A stretch of 64,000 nt of DNA from Adineta ricciae (taxonomy: Eukaryota; Rotifera; Eurotatoria; Adinetida; Adinetidae), in contig CAJNOJ010000200.1 in the NCBI GenBank assembly GCA_905250025.1, positions 62,001-126,000 of the forward strand. Reading direction: 5' to 3'. Below the pieces are notes generated by a model that saw only the letters and a program-made list of their open reading frames with translations, was not told where the DNA came from and did no database searches. The position numbers and the translations under genes are program-made. Shown here piece by piece: positions 1-10,987 of the stretch. The number at the start of each line of letters is the position of its first letter. The stretch's first letter is position 1.

Positions 1-590
1 CCGGAATATGAAAATGAGCAGAGATCGAATCGCCAAGTACAGCAATACCCATTCAACAACACTGTCACCTTGTGAGGCACAAGCACCGACGTGGATTGCT
101 GAAGAAAAATCGTATTTTGGCAGTGGATGTCAATGACACAGATGTAAAGCTCGTTGCAATACAGATAAAGAAGATTTCGTTGGATAAATTTAGCGTTTCT
201 TCTGACCGAGATCATTGCGATTAAGTTCTAGTGTGTGGCAGATCATATCTGATGTTTCTTTATTGAGGAATTCGTCAAGAATAATAGCACCTAAAGATAC
301 ATTATTTATAGCTTCCAGTGAAGAAAGGACAATGAACAAATTTACCCAGATACTCAATGGTAACTTTACAATAGGCTGGAAAATCGGCTGGTAATGCATT
401 ACAAACTTGTTCAAAAGAATCGATAAAACTTTCATTGTAAAAAAACGGATAGTTTTTCAACAAGACCGAGAACAATAGTACATGTTGCGCAATCTACGCT
501 ACCATTTGCACTCCTAAGGCCGAATATATTAATAATAGGAAAGAGAACAGCACATAAAAAGCAAATTGAACCTAATTTTAAGTTAAACAT
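1..590 (-). pseudogene. AOAH: Acyloxyacyl hydrolase-like remnant (saposin B domain plus start of GDSL domain), broken
   Basis: Reading leftward from an ATG at 590, a hydrophobic signal-like stretch is followed by a saposin B-type domain with the pattern C-x2-C, then C, C and a final MICHTLELNRNDLGQ (frames joined through a 53-nt GT-AG intron near 287-339). That last motif resembles the saposin end of AOAH, where a Cys normally stands at the N. At 2-52 the same strand encodes GIAVLGDSISAHFHIP, which matches the AOAH serine-hydrolase GDS block. AOAH removes secondary acyl chains from lipopolysaccharide. The copy looks inactive: the frame changes at a T7 run (439-445), the reading frame stops at 190-192, a TGA lies just before the GDS block (53-55), and the roughly 170-residue Ca-binding middle region is mostly missing. 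The gene continues beyond the left edge. A sequencing error could explain the T7 shift but not the missing middle. Confidence 0.5.
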
Positions 591-708
591 TCTTTCGTAT
601 ATATTTTAGCCCGCAACAAGAAATAGAGCAGCAAACGTCTGTATAGTAATATTCGTTTTCTCATATTATCTATTTTGTTCTTATTAATTAAAAAAATACA
701 AAAATCAG

Positions 709-2128
709 TTATTTTTTCACTCGTTCATAAAACAAAATGTATGCCATAGAAGCGAATACTTGAAGGTCACTGCATTCTCGAACGTAATCATCAGATATGG
801 ATAGCCATCCCTTGTTATCCACCCGTCTTCTATAGACAATAAAATGTCCAGCTTCACTGATACCACCTAAATGTACAAGAACGGAATTGAGTCGATAGAA
901 AGCATTCGATGGTTTCTTGATCGGTTGAGTTGGAGGTAAATTTGCTGGTAGAAGACGTGATAACGATATGAACGGATTCATGTCCAATAGATCAGGAAAT
1001 GAAACATGACTTGTATTTTTTATCGGCCAACCTTCATTGGTCCATGTCGTGCGAATGATATGCAAACAAAGGATTTCCGGCAACTGAAAACAGAAATAGT
1101 ATAGTATTTGATGACGAAATAGACTAGAACTAGGATATTTACTCGAGAAAACGTTGTTATTTTCCGATGTGATAAATTTCCTTTTGATTTACACTGTTTG
1201 CATGTTAAATTAGTAATCATCTCAGCCTTGAGATAATTGCCAATCAATTCCTGTAAGGTAAAGTTTTGTTGTTGTCGAACAGCAAGTGTCTGAAAGCATA
1301 TAACATTTATGCACTATTTTTACAAAAAGATTCTCTCCTACCAATGGACTTGCTGTCTGCCGATCAGGTATGACTAGAGACAGGGATTCAAAAAGCGACA
1401 TACTGATCGGATTCTAAATGAAAACTGACTAAGTAAATGGAAAATTGGAACTTTCAGATAGATTTACTTTATGTCTACATTCATTGCATTGTAGTTGTGT
1501 TGCTTGTAGACCTTGAAATGGATGTGGAGATACCAACGGACTTTCGTTGATCATTATTGACTGTGTATCATCCTGTTCATCCGAATCAAGACAAGCAGCA
1601 AAGCCAAGTTGTTTCGGCTGTGTCGATTTCTTGTGGGTTAATGTATTTATCAGAGAAAGAAGAAATTCGTGACTATCCTGTTGTTCGAATGGACTTAACC
1701 ATCTCGGCTGACACATGTGATCAATCAATTTAGCAACAGTGGAGTCTTGTGAAAAGGCTGATGATTGTCCATTAATTGACTGAATAAGATCAAGAAGGAT
1801 TTGAGTAACACGATTATTTTGCACGTGTTGATCGAGCCAATAAATAAATATCGATGAAGATGCAAGACATTGAACGATAGCGTTAGCAAAACAATTGTTT
1901 CCATAATTGATCAGTCCACCAGGATGACCTGTTCCGAATTCAAACGTAGGAGAAGATTTTCGGTGGAAAATGCAAACCTTTCTTTCTTCGATCTTTTGGT
2001 TCCGGTCCAAAAAGTACATAAGCACCGATTGCGGTTAGAATACTAACACTAATCACAACTGGCGACGTGAAACTAACAGGAATTGTCAACATTGTCAATG
2101 CGTTTTGAGAAAAGCTCAATTTAAACAC
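709..2128 (-). CDS. USP30: USP30-like mitochondrial deubiquitinase
   Basis: Ubiquitin-specific protease with at least five exons, about 410 residues (human USP30 is 517). The N-terminus carries one membrane segment followed by YVLFGPEPKDRRKKG, matching the outer-mitochondrial-membrane anchor and basic tail of USP30. A 49-nt intron (1929-1977) joins this to HPGGLINYGNNCFANAIVQCL, the catalytic Cys box. Two CxxC pairs (CNEC near 1470 and CKQC near 1190) form the USP zinc knuckle. The His box lies in the last exon: LVHLGGISEAGHFIVY, then GWLSISDDYV. USP30 removes ubiquitin from mitochondrial proteins and opposes PINK1/Parkin mitophagy; that role is transferred from the family. The start was chosen because it includes the membrane anchor. 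All catalytic boxes look intact. Confidence 0.88.
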
Positions 2129-3496
2129 TCGAGTAGAGAAACATGCATTGTGTATGTGTGTGTCTCTTCTTCTTGCCTATTGCTCGTTCCACCTTGGATG
2201 TCTGGCAAACGTATGACAATTCACACCTACAGATGTCAGTTTAAACAAACTGTAGATATTTTCTAATTGATATTGTCATCACTCGTTTCAAATTTCATGT
2301 TCTCCAAATCAGGGTTCGTCGAAAGAAAACAAGCAGCTTTTGATCAATTTATACAAGTATTAGTATTCTATTAATGATAAAAAATATTGCATCTATAATA
2401 CGATTATATTTTTGCTTCTTTATTCGTCACTTTTAGAAAACAACAGCAGTACATTTCTTTTCTCTTTCAAGCAACTTTGAATCTACTGGTAGATACACCA
2501 GACATAACAGAGAAATCAAAACTTATTCATTGTCAATTCTTCTTTACGCCCTTTATTTTCGAAGAATATAACATTATAGGGCGTATCAAATACAAGCTGC
2601 TACGATTATTTTCGAGTACTTTAAAGCTTTGACGTCAGTCGATCAACATGATATCGAAAATAAAAAACAATTGAAATTTGCTCTTTTTTCTACTCTAGGT
2701 GCGAACTTTAATGTTATTTTAGTTCCTAATCGAACTTCTTGTTACTCAGCCAATCGATGAGTATGCATTATTAGTCCAATAACAAATATCAATCGATTCT
2801 AAATACACCCAATACTCATCACAGCTCGACTGACATTTTTTTTTGTATGCATTGCCGCTCCAAAGTCGTGCGCGTTCTGATTAAATCACTGCGTTACCTT
2901 TTTCGTACCATCGAACAAATAAAACGATCACTTTTTCATTTGATGCAGAATGGCGCGCGTTAAGTACAGAATGGATTTTTCTTTCATCAAACATATTCAG
3001 AAAAGAAAAATAAAAAAAAAGACAATTATTGTATGACTTACAAGTAACAGAGAAATAGGAACACGCTCCAAAGGACAACGTTGTTATCAACGCGTTTCCC
3101 GTCATTTTAAGATTTTTACAGTAGTTTGCGTTTGAGTCTTTATCAATACGGCTTTTATGATACATTGTACTTTTCGGAGACCATCATCGAATTCCTTTTC
3201 GTGTCACCAGTACATTTCATTATATTGTATAGCTGTCACCCATGATGTTGTCAAGGAATTAATACTACAAACAGTATCAATCGTCGAACTTCGATAGTTT
3301 ATTCACATTTCCTATTGATATAGTCTTCAACGAAGAATTCAACAAGTTCGCTAATTCTAATGGTGATGATGACAATGATTCAAAGTGAACTTGACTTTTC
3401 TTCAGACGTTAGTCCAATTCGATTATATTCATTATTCTTATTGCTTCATGAAGAGTAATCAATATCAGTTATCAGCAAAGTCCTATTTCTGAGATG
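2129..3496. other. Intergenic stretch, no gene recognised
   Basis: AT-rich sequence between USP30 and the nuclear-receptor pseudogene. A 94-codon minus-strand frame (2881-3165) has a good donor (gtaagt near 3041) but no acceptor that keeps the frame open, and it resembles nothing I know. 3320-3490 may hold a further decayed N-terminal part of the nuclear-receptor copy, too diverged to delimit. Confidence 0.5.
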
Positions 3497-4740
3497 ATAT
3501 CCGGTGTCTGTAGTGCATCAGCAACTGGATACAATTCTGATCGAATCACGTGTGAATCGTGTAAAGCATTTTTCGTCGCAACGCGTTACGAAACACAGCA
3601 AATAAATTGTAGTCATATTCTTCGGTGCATAATTTATGTAATCGTTCGTGTATTTTTGTAATGATTTTTTGATAGCGTACTTGTACTTGCAAATAATTTG
3701 ATTACCGAAGGAGAACGTGAGTTATTGACAAAGTGGTTTTAATATGTTTTGGCCTGACTTGAAATGTCGTTTCTCGAATTTGTGCGTTATTAATACTCAC
3801 ACACATCGACAGTGTACTTATTGTCGTTGGAAGAAATGCTTCGATATCAAAATGTGCAAAGAGTGGATTCGAACCAAAGGAGAAGTGAAGCTGCGACTAT
3901 CACGGAAACGAAAATTCTACCTACCGAAATGGAATCGATTCGAAAAAAGAAATGTTCACTAAGAAAGTCACTCACCATAGTTCAGCCAGTAGGTACCAAG
4001 AGAATGCAATGATCGTCTTACGCGTTATATTTCCAAATACATAATGGAGTATTCTTTGGTTTGCATCGAAATTTGAATGAGTCAGACAATCGCTGGCTAA
4101 ATAATATCACTCATGCGTATTAGACCGGAGCTGGTACAGGTGACTGTATCTTTATTGTCTACTATACTAAAGAAGCCATGCTATTCTAATTCATGAGGGA
4201 TTGATACTCAATGATTGCATCGTTAATTTATTTCTATAAGAGTATTTTGGAATTCAAACGATTAGACATTGACGATCAAGTTCAACTAATTGAACTTAAT
4301 ACGAAATACTATACATATGCAATGTATTCTCATCAAGAATTTCGAAGATTCTCTTCATATCGCTAAATACATGTCGAAATGGATCGGTCCAATGTTTCAT
4401 CAACAAATGTCTCGAACACGTCGACATTTCTATCGTTTTGTCAAATATCCGTTGGTATTATGATTATCCCTGATCGCTTTCCTCTTCAGTGTCAATTCAT
4501 CGACTACACGTGATACGAGTGAACCTGAAAATCATCAAAATCCTGAGAAAGTGATTGAACACCAAGATTTTTTATACTGCACTACTATAACGCCATTTAA
4601 ATCATCGTTTTGATGAAAACGAAACGATTGAATCGATGGAGATTATTGTTAGAAAAATATTACGATACTAAATATTGATGATGACGGTGGTTGATCATGC
4701 ACGAGAGATCTTCAAGCAAGACGGCCCACATGGACTAACG
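3497..4740 (+). pseudogene. Decayed nuclear receptor, paralogue of the gene at 5365-6809
   Basis: Segments line up in order with the intact neighbour: first zinc finger (3497-3600), second finger plus C-terminal extension (about 3760-3960), and ligand-binding-domain sequence from about 4060 to 4740. Damage is clear. The first zinc-binding Cys reads Ser (ISGVC instead of ICGVC). A one-base deletion follows CESCKAFF, replacing the RRNALRDT frame. The segment between the two fingers has grown to about 160 nt from a 49-nt intron. A TAG interrupts the ligand-binding domain right after NNITHAY, and more stops and indels follow. It keeps the ESCK P-box and a recognisable TYCRWKKCFDIKMCKEW finger. 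No full protein can be made. It lies about 600 nt upstream in the same orientation, so it is probably a tandem duplicate that decayed. Confidence 0.85.
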
Positions 4741-5364
4741 GAAATAATCTTTGGTCTAAGTCGACAAGAGAACGTCCGTGAAAATCGCACTTTGTCTGTT
4801 CAATCAAATTAGAAATTCAGGAATTCTTCGCAAATCTATGTACATACTAATCTCACGTTGATAGCATTCGTAGTTATATGCTGTACTTTGTTTCCTATTT
4901 TGTAGAGAGAATAAGCTGGTTCATCGTATCGATAGTTGAAAATAAAATATGTTTGAGCGATACGAACGTCTAGTTATGATTTCGACAGATTATTCATTGC
5001 CTAGGAATTTATATTGCGATTTTCTGGTAAGAGCCAATAAAGTTTTGCCTTGGCGCAAAAGACATGACATTTTCTTTACCATAATATTCATTTCACTGAC
5101 TCATCGTCATAGACGAAAAGGCTTCACAAAACCTGTACTCCTGTTCTGTCTTTTGGATGACTCAGCGAGTCATAAAGAAAAATAAGAAACGCAAAAAAAT
5201 TATTAGGCGTTTTCATTCCTATAAAAGGGTAAAAAAAAAGTACTCCCATAATGTTTGAAGAAGGAAAGTTTAGACGATAGAAACAACACAGCTAGCGACA
5301 TAAATTTCTTTTTCTCTCGTTACAAGAAGAAAAACATCTATTCGAACAGAAGTGATCTCACACA
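4741..5364. other. Spacer upstream of the nuclear receptor
   Basis: No convincing gene. An open frame at 4949-5185 has no recognisable content. The segment presumably holds the promoter and 5' UTR of the receptor at 5365. Confidence 0.4.
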
Positions 5365-6809
5365 ATGACAGCAACAATTTTACAGCACTCCAATTGGGAT
5401 ACTTTTTCACCTTGTGCACCTCTAACCTACGGTGAATTAGTTCCAGCGTCCTTTGACTTTGATCATTCTCTAATGGATATTCAGAATCTCCTTTCAACTA
5501 TGGAACCGATGCAAATGGATGAAATTAAATTTGAAAGCCTGAATTCGGTTGAAAATTCTCAGGAATCTCGTGTCTTGGTGACAGAAAGCCCTAGCAGTCA
5601 ACTCACACTTCATTCCAATCTAATATGCGGCGTTTGTAGCGCCCCAGCGACTGGGTACAATTTCGATCAAGTCACATGTGAATCATGCAAGGCGTTCTTC
5701 CGTCGCAATGCCCTACGAGATACGGTAAGAATGTCCATAATCAGAAAATAATTACATAAAATATTTCATATAGTCTTCTTTAAAATGTCGTTTCTCGGGT
5801 TCGTGCATTATCAATATTCACACACGTCGGCAATGTACTTATTGCCGTTTGAAGAAATGCTTCGATATCAAAATGCGCAAAGAATGGATTCGAACCGAAG
5901 AAGAAGTGAAGCTGCGACAAATACAGAAGCAGATGAAACAAGAACGAAGATTCTACCTAAATGGAATCGACTCGAAAACAACAATCGTTCTTCCGCTTGT
6001 GGTACGAAAGAAGAAACGTTTAATGGGAAGAGCAACTTCCGTAGTTCAATCGGTAAAGGCACACTAGTCAGATGACTATAATCTTCTTTTTGATAATATT
6101 GTAGATATGCACTGCAGCATTTTTTTCTTTTCATCAAAATTTGAATGAGTCAGACAATAGCTGGCTAAATAATATCGCTCATGCGTATCAAATCACGGCC
6201 AATCAAGCAGATGGGTTACGGTTTAACTACTACGATGAGTCAATGTCATTAATTCAGTTCGTTAACAAGGAAAGTTCAATACATCGGTCATTGGTGGAGT
6301 TCTTTACGAAAGTTCCGGTATTCAAACAGATAGACTTGGATGATCGAGTTCGATTGATAAAATCGAATCTCCTCAATATCGTACATTTACATGACATTTT
6401 GATACAAAATTTCTCCGAAAGCCCAATTATTGGTTACTTGATGAGCAAATGGATCAATCCTGAATTCCATCAACAAATGTCTCAGACACGTCAATATCTC
6501 TATCGATTTTGCAATCATCCATTGATTCTAAAACTCGCACTGATTACTTTCGTCTTCAGTATTTACGAAGTGGATAAATGTTCAAGTAAAACCAACATAC
6601 TAGACGTTCAGCATGTGTTTAGTACATTATTATGGCGATATCTGAATGTCGTATACGAGGAAAAAGAAGCAATTATTTCGATGGATGTTATAACAAGGCA
6701 AATCTTACGATATCAGTCATTGATGGATATCATGGAAGGTCATGTTCGCAGCGAACGGTCAACTCACGTATCTGATGAACTAATGCAATCGATTTTTCGT
6801 TTAACGTAG
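5365..6809 (+). CDS. Nuclear hormone receptor, NR1J (HR96/DAF-12)-like
   Basis: Three exons: 5365-5724, 5774-6052 and 6105-6809, all GT-AG and frame-consistent, giving 447 residues. After an N-terminal region of about 85 residues comes a C4 zinc-finger DNA-binding domain. Finger 1 has ICGVC and CESCKAFFRRN; finger 2 has KCRFSGSC and CTYCRLKKCFDIKMRKEW. The P-box ESCKA is typical of the invertebrate NR1J group (HR96, DAF-12, NHR-8), which senses sterols and xenobiotics; that group identity is established knowledge, its function here is inferred. The C-terminal 270 residues form a helical ligand-binding domain of about the usual length. It probably acts in the nucleus as a ligand-dependent transcription factor. 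The intron position inside the DNA-binding domain is shared with the pseudogene at 3497. The exact subgroup needs a tree. Confidence 0.9.
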
Positions 6810-7446
6810 TGGAAACTGTTGAATCTCGTAGAAAAAATCTGTTGTAAATATCTACATATGTATGAATGAGTAGCATATGTTCTTGTTTTCCTTAGCTTTC
6901 GAAATAAATTGGATACATGACAGTAAAATCGGATCAACAGAACGAGGTATGTCAGAACGGGAAAATGTTTTTTTCATTGACACATCTCGATCATCAATAA
7001 AAAATGATGTATATGACCGTATTGCGTCGATCGGTATTAAATTAGAACAGAAAATCTAAGTCGATCAGAATGATTGTAGTGTATATTAATACAAATATAG
7101 TGTATTTATATGTGTATTCGGATTGGTAGTTGTTTGAAAACATTCGACGAGTTATATTGCCAGTGTACATATTTGTAATAAAATCTTTATATGAAGTATA
7201 TATAATCAAATCCTATGTCGATTGTTGATATTTAAGCAGGTCTCAAAATCAATCATTCGATCCTGAAGAACTGCCTGAGGAAACCGAATCATACGCTCCT
7301 TTTATTTTGTAAAGAAAGAAAGTGAAGAGCTTCGCAAACCTTTCTGCGTTTCGAGCTTATAAATTAGTAGAATTTGGTCATTACACTTCATTCGTCACTT
7401 GCGCGTACAGGATAAGCAACCCTAACGAACGTTAACATTGAAAAGT
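6810..7446. other. 3' flank of nuclear receptor and promoter side of the channel gene
   Basis: No coding region supported; a 60-codon open frame (6877-7059) is probably 3' UTR. An AATAAA lies at 7177-7182 and may end the receptor transcript, about 370 nt after its stop. Confidence 0.4.
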
Positions 7447-9061
7447 ATGTCAACTGATATAAGCATGTCTCCAACGGATGAAAAACAAGCAAAATCATTT
7501 AAAAAGTCTCGTCAAGCTCGTGTGATTATCAGAGAGTTCGGTCTGAACACATCAACCCATGGCATTCCGGGTATAGCACGCAGTGAAAGCATGCACAATC
7601 GAATCTTCTGGTCAATATCACTACTTATCTTTACAGGCATAATGACCTATTTCGTTGTTCAGACGATTCGATCATACTTCGAATATCCTACACAAACATC
7701 TGTGTCTATTGTTGTCCAATGGCCGCAGCCTTTTCCTGCAGTGACCATATGCAATTATTCTCCTCTAAGATACGATCGAGTGATGGAACCATTTTTGAAT
7801 TATACGGCAGCATTGAACTTAACCAATACAACCGATAAGACGAACTTTACAAAGGCATATGTACCATACGTCAGGCAGTTTCTAATTGACAAATTGAACC
7901 AAAATGAATCGATAAATGAATATTTATATTCCCTCGAATCCATGATGATGTTCTGTAACTTCAATGGTCTTTCGTGTACAGTCTCTGACTTTACTTGGTT
8001 TCTATCACCACAATACGGTCTATGTTATACGTTCAACGCTAACCCTCACGATTCCTTGAATAAACATATCAGGAATACTGGAGAGAACGGAGGAACTGGT
8101 ACACTAGAATTACATCTATATATTCATCAACATCAATATGTGCCTTATATATCCAACGGTATGCGTCAAATCTATACGATACTCTCGCTAAATTACGTAC
8201 ATTCTATGTTTAGGGGTGGGTGCAGTAGCCTTAGTTCATGATAACGCTCAAGTACCAGTTATCGAACTGAAATGCATACAGCTTGCACCTGGGCGGCATC
8301 ATCGATTAGGATATGGAATAAAAAAGAGTACTTTCTTGCCATTGCCTTATACATCATGTAGTGATCAAGTTAACGCAGGAATGCAAGCTATGTATACTCA
8401 ATATCATGATACTCATTATGGATATTCGCAAAAAATATGCTATACCGCTTGTATACAAGCCTATGTGTAAGTCCAAGATGCTACGTGCCAATTCATGTGA
8501 ATGATTTATTTCAGATATCATCGATGTGGTTGTGGAACTCCTTTTTATTGGACTACAAATTTCATTGTCCTTCCTGGCAGTGATAAATCGATTCATATAC
8601 CATTTTGTAACATTAGCGATTCATGCTATACTCAAGCAGAAGCCGAGATTATGACTACCGAAAGTATTTCGACTTACTATTGTTCTGACTGTGGACAAGA
8701 ATGTAGCTTCAATGACATTCCTATAGCTCCAACATCAATCTATTCACCACCTGCGTATTTGATGAATGAAATAAAGACATTCGTTGAATCGACGGACGTT
8801 CCATTACCGACGAATTGGTCAACGACATGGACATCCGAAATCCTGCTGAGCTATGTTTCATTAGAAGTTACTTTTGAAACGACTCGAACCGAAATCTATT
8901 CTCAGCAAGCTTCAATTGGTCCAGTTGATGTTCTTTCCAATGTCGGTGGACAAACAGGTCTTTGGATAGGTATCAGTTTCCTTTCGCTAATGGAAATCGC
9001 CGAAATGATCTATCGACTTCTTCGTTCACAGTATCATCGCTTTCGACGCTTCGCGGTTTGA
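7447..9061 (+). CDS. DEG/ENaC-family sodium channel subunit (ASIC/FaNaC-like)
   Basis: Three exons, 7447-8158, 8214-8466 and 8515-9061, give 503 residues. The N-terminal cytoplasmic part holds the His-Gly gating motif (STHGIPGIARS, about residues 36-46). TM1 is near residues 53-73 and is followed by the family signature FPAVTICNYSPLRYD. A large Cys-rich extracellular domain contains YHRCGCGTPF and SYTCSDCGQEC-type cysteines. Before TM2 the sequence reads LSNVGGQTGLWIGISFLSL: the GxS selectivity filter (GIS) and the TM2 start are intact. Such trimeric channels pass Na+ and are gated by protons, peptides or mechanical force; which applies here cannot be told. The ATG at 7447 was preferred because no in-frame upstream ATG is present. 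AATAAA follows at 9109. Confidence 0.93.
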
Positions 9062-9108
9062 CGAGCTTCAAAATAAGACAATTCTATTTCAACTATTCTT
9101 AATAACTC

Positions 9109-9114
9109 AATAAA
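9109..9114 (+). promoter_or_regulatory. Polyadenylation signal of the DEG/ENaC gene
   Basis: AATAAA 48 nt after the stop codon at 9061, on the coding strand. Confidence 0.6.
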
Positions 9115-10987
9115 ATTTTTATATTCAACGTGCATTTTTTATCGGAGTTCGGTAATTTTAATAGAAAAATATGTCGGTGATTAAAGTTAAATCTGATGAC
9201 GATATACAGGCTTCGACGGAAAACATCGTTACATAGTTTTTTTTTCTTAATCATTTTATCAATTACGACTGGACGTAGATAATGATCTTGCATATCAAAA
9301 AATAAGAACAAAAGTATTTACAAGACATAAAAATGTCAAATAACTGTACGACGTTAATTGATTTGTCCAATAAAGAAACATAATCAACGCAGAAATCCTC
9401 TCTCATATATCAAGGCAGAAAAAGAAAAGGTCTTCTCATTCATAAACGATAAAAACCAGTATTAGTTTAACGGATCAATTCAGTAAGATTAAAAGGTAAT
9501 GTATCATTTTTCCACGTGACACATACGCTCTTTCATTTAACTGTCGAATTCGTATATTAATCAAAAAGAAAACAAGGAAATTATAAGTCGTTTGACATAT
9601 AACCAAATATTTAGTTAATGTAGTTGACTTAGCCGGCGTGTCAGAATGTGCATTTAATTCACTTGGTAAGATTTAGATGGAAGCAAATGTATCACCATGG
9701 GAATGAGAATGAATTTGATTATTCAACTAATAAAACGAATTTCACTTTGCGTAATTCATATACGACGAGAACATCAATTTCTCTCCCTGATGGAAGTTTC
9801 AAGAAGTCTAGAAGGAAGAATTTAAATGTCAGGAAGATCTATCTCAACATGCGGTCACGAGATACGCCGAGAACTTCATAAACTGTTGAGGGATTTTTTT
9901 TCTCCTACATTTGCCTTATTTTCATCAATCATAATAGAGAAAACGATATAACTACGGAGTGAAAAAAGATAATTGATGTTGTTGTATCCATAGAAGAAAA
10001 ACGACGGCAGAATCGGCGTTTTCCTGTTCTCTCCTTTCTTTTTTCTCTTCGTTTGCTTTTATGTTCGTCATCGTGGACTCAATATTATCGCCTAGTCTAC
10101 TGAACATCGCATAGTCTACTGAGAATGCCGCTGAAATAACAAACAAGAAAACATTGAGACAACTCGAAATATTATCATCTATTCCCGTTTGACTAGAAAA
10201 AAGAGCTCAAATCACGGAATTGTCAATCATTCTTCTCATTTTTCTCATGTCCGACGTCTCGATCTATTATTCAATTTCCATCAAATGATATTTGTCGAAT
10301 TTTTGTGATTATCATCATGTCATTGATCTTATTCATTGGAAAAATTCTCAAATTCTTCTATCTTTTCATCGTAAGTCTTTCACTTTAGCTACTCTGCAGT
10401 TCGATGATTGCATTTTAACATTCAAGTATATACATATAAGCATTTACTTATATTTATCAATCGGATAAATGCACGCGAATAAAAGAACGAATGAGCGAAC
10501 GATTGATTATGTATATACCGAAGATGAAATTTCAGACAGTTTCTTTTTCTTCAAACGCGATGTGCATTTTTTTTTTCAAATGTCAAATGGAGGATTTGTA
10601 TAGTGACGTAGGACGAACAAATAGCTGATACATAACTGTTGATAGTCTAGCAAATGCAATCAATTTCCGACTAAGATGATGAGTCAAGTTCTAGTTTTGT
10701 TAAATATTTGACATTGATTTGTCTGCTCATCGGTTCATTTCATCCTCTCTTCTTTTCTTTTGCGTAGAGTAGACGTGAAAACGGTGAGCGTAGGTTCTTT
10801 CTTTTTCGTTTACTTAACCAAATATTCGAGTGCGATGTACTTCTTCAAATTCGCTTGCCAAGTATGACTTATTGACCTGAAGGTAAGCGTCGTGTGCATT
10901 TGTAAGATAAATAAATATTGGAGGAAAAAAGGTCGAAATTTCTTTGATTAAGTTTGGTTTCTCTTGTAGATCAACTGCTACGAAGGA
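9115..10987. other. Gene-poor stretch, about 1.9 kb
   Basis: No gene I can support. Two short frames (9648-9881 + and 9952-10146 -) are unlike known families. The second is preceded by an acceptor-like TTTGTTATTTCAG at about 10137-10149. 10800-10970 looks like promoter and non-coding 5' exon of the next gene, with a donor (gtaagc) at about 10882. Confidence 0.4.

Noticed and set aside
1-190. Plus-strand frame reading HKHRRGLLKKNRILAVDVND
   Set aside because: Open by chance opposite the AOAH-like remnant; no start, no match to a known family.
2881-3165. 94-codon minus-strand frame with a GTAAGT donor
   Set aside because: No acceptor continues the frame and no family resemblance; treated as chance.
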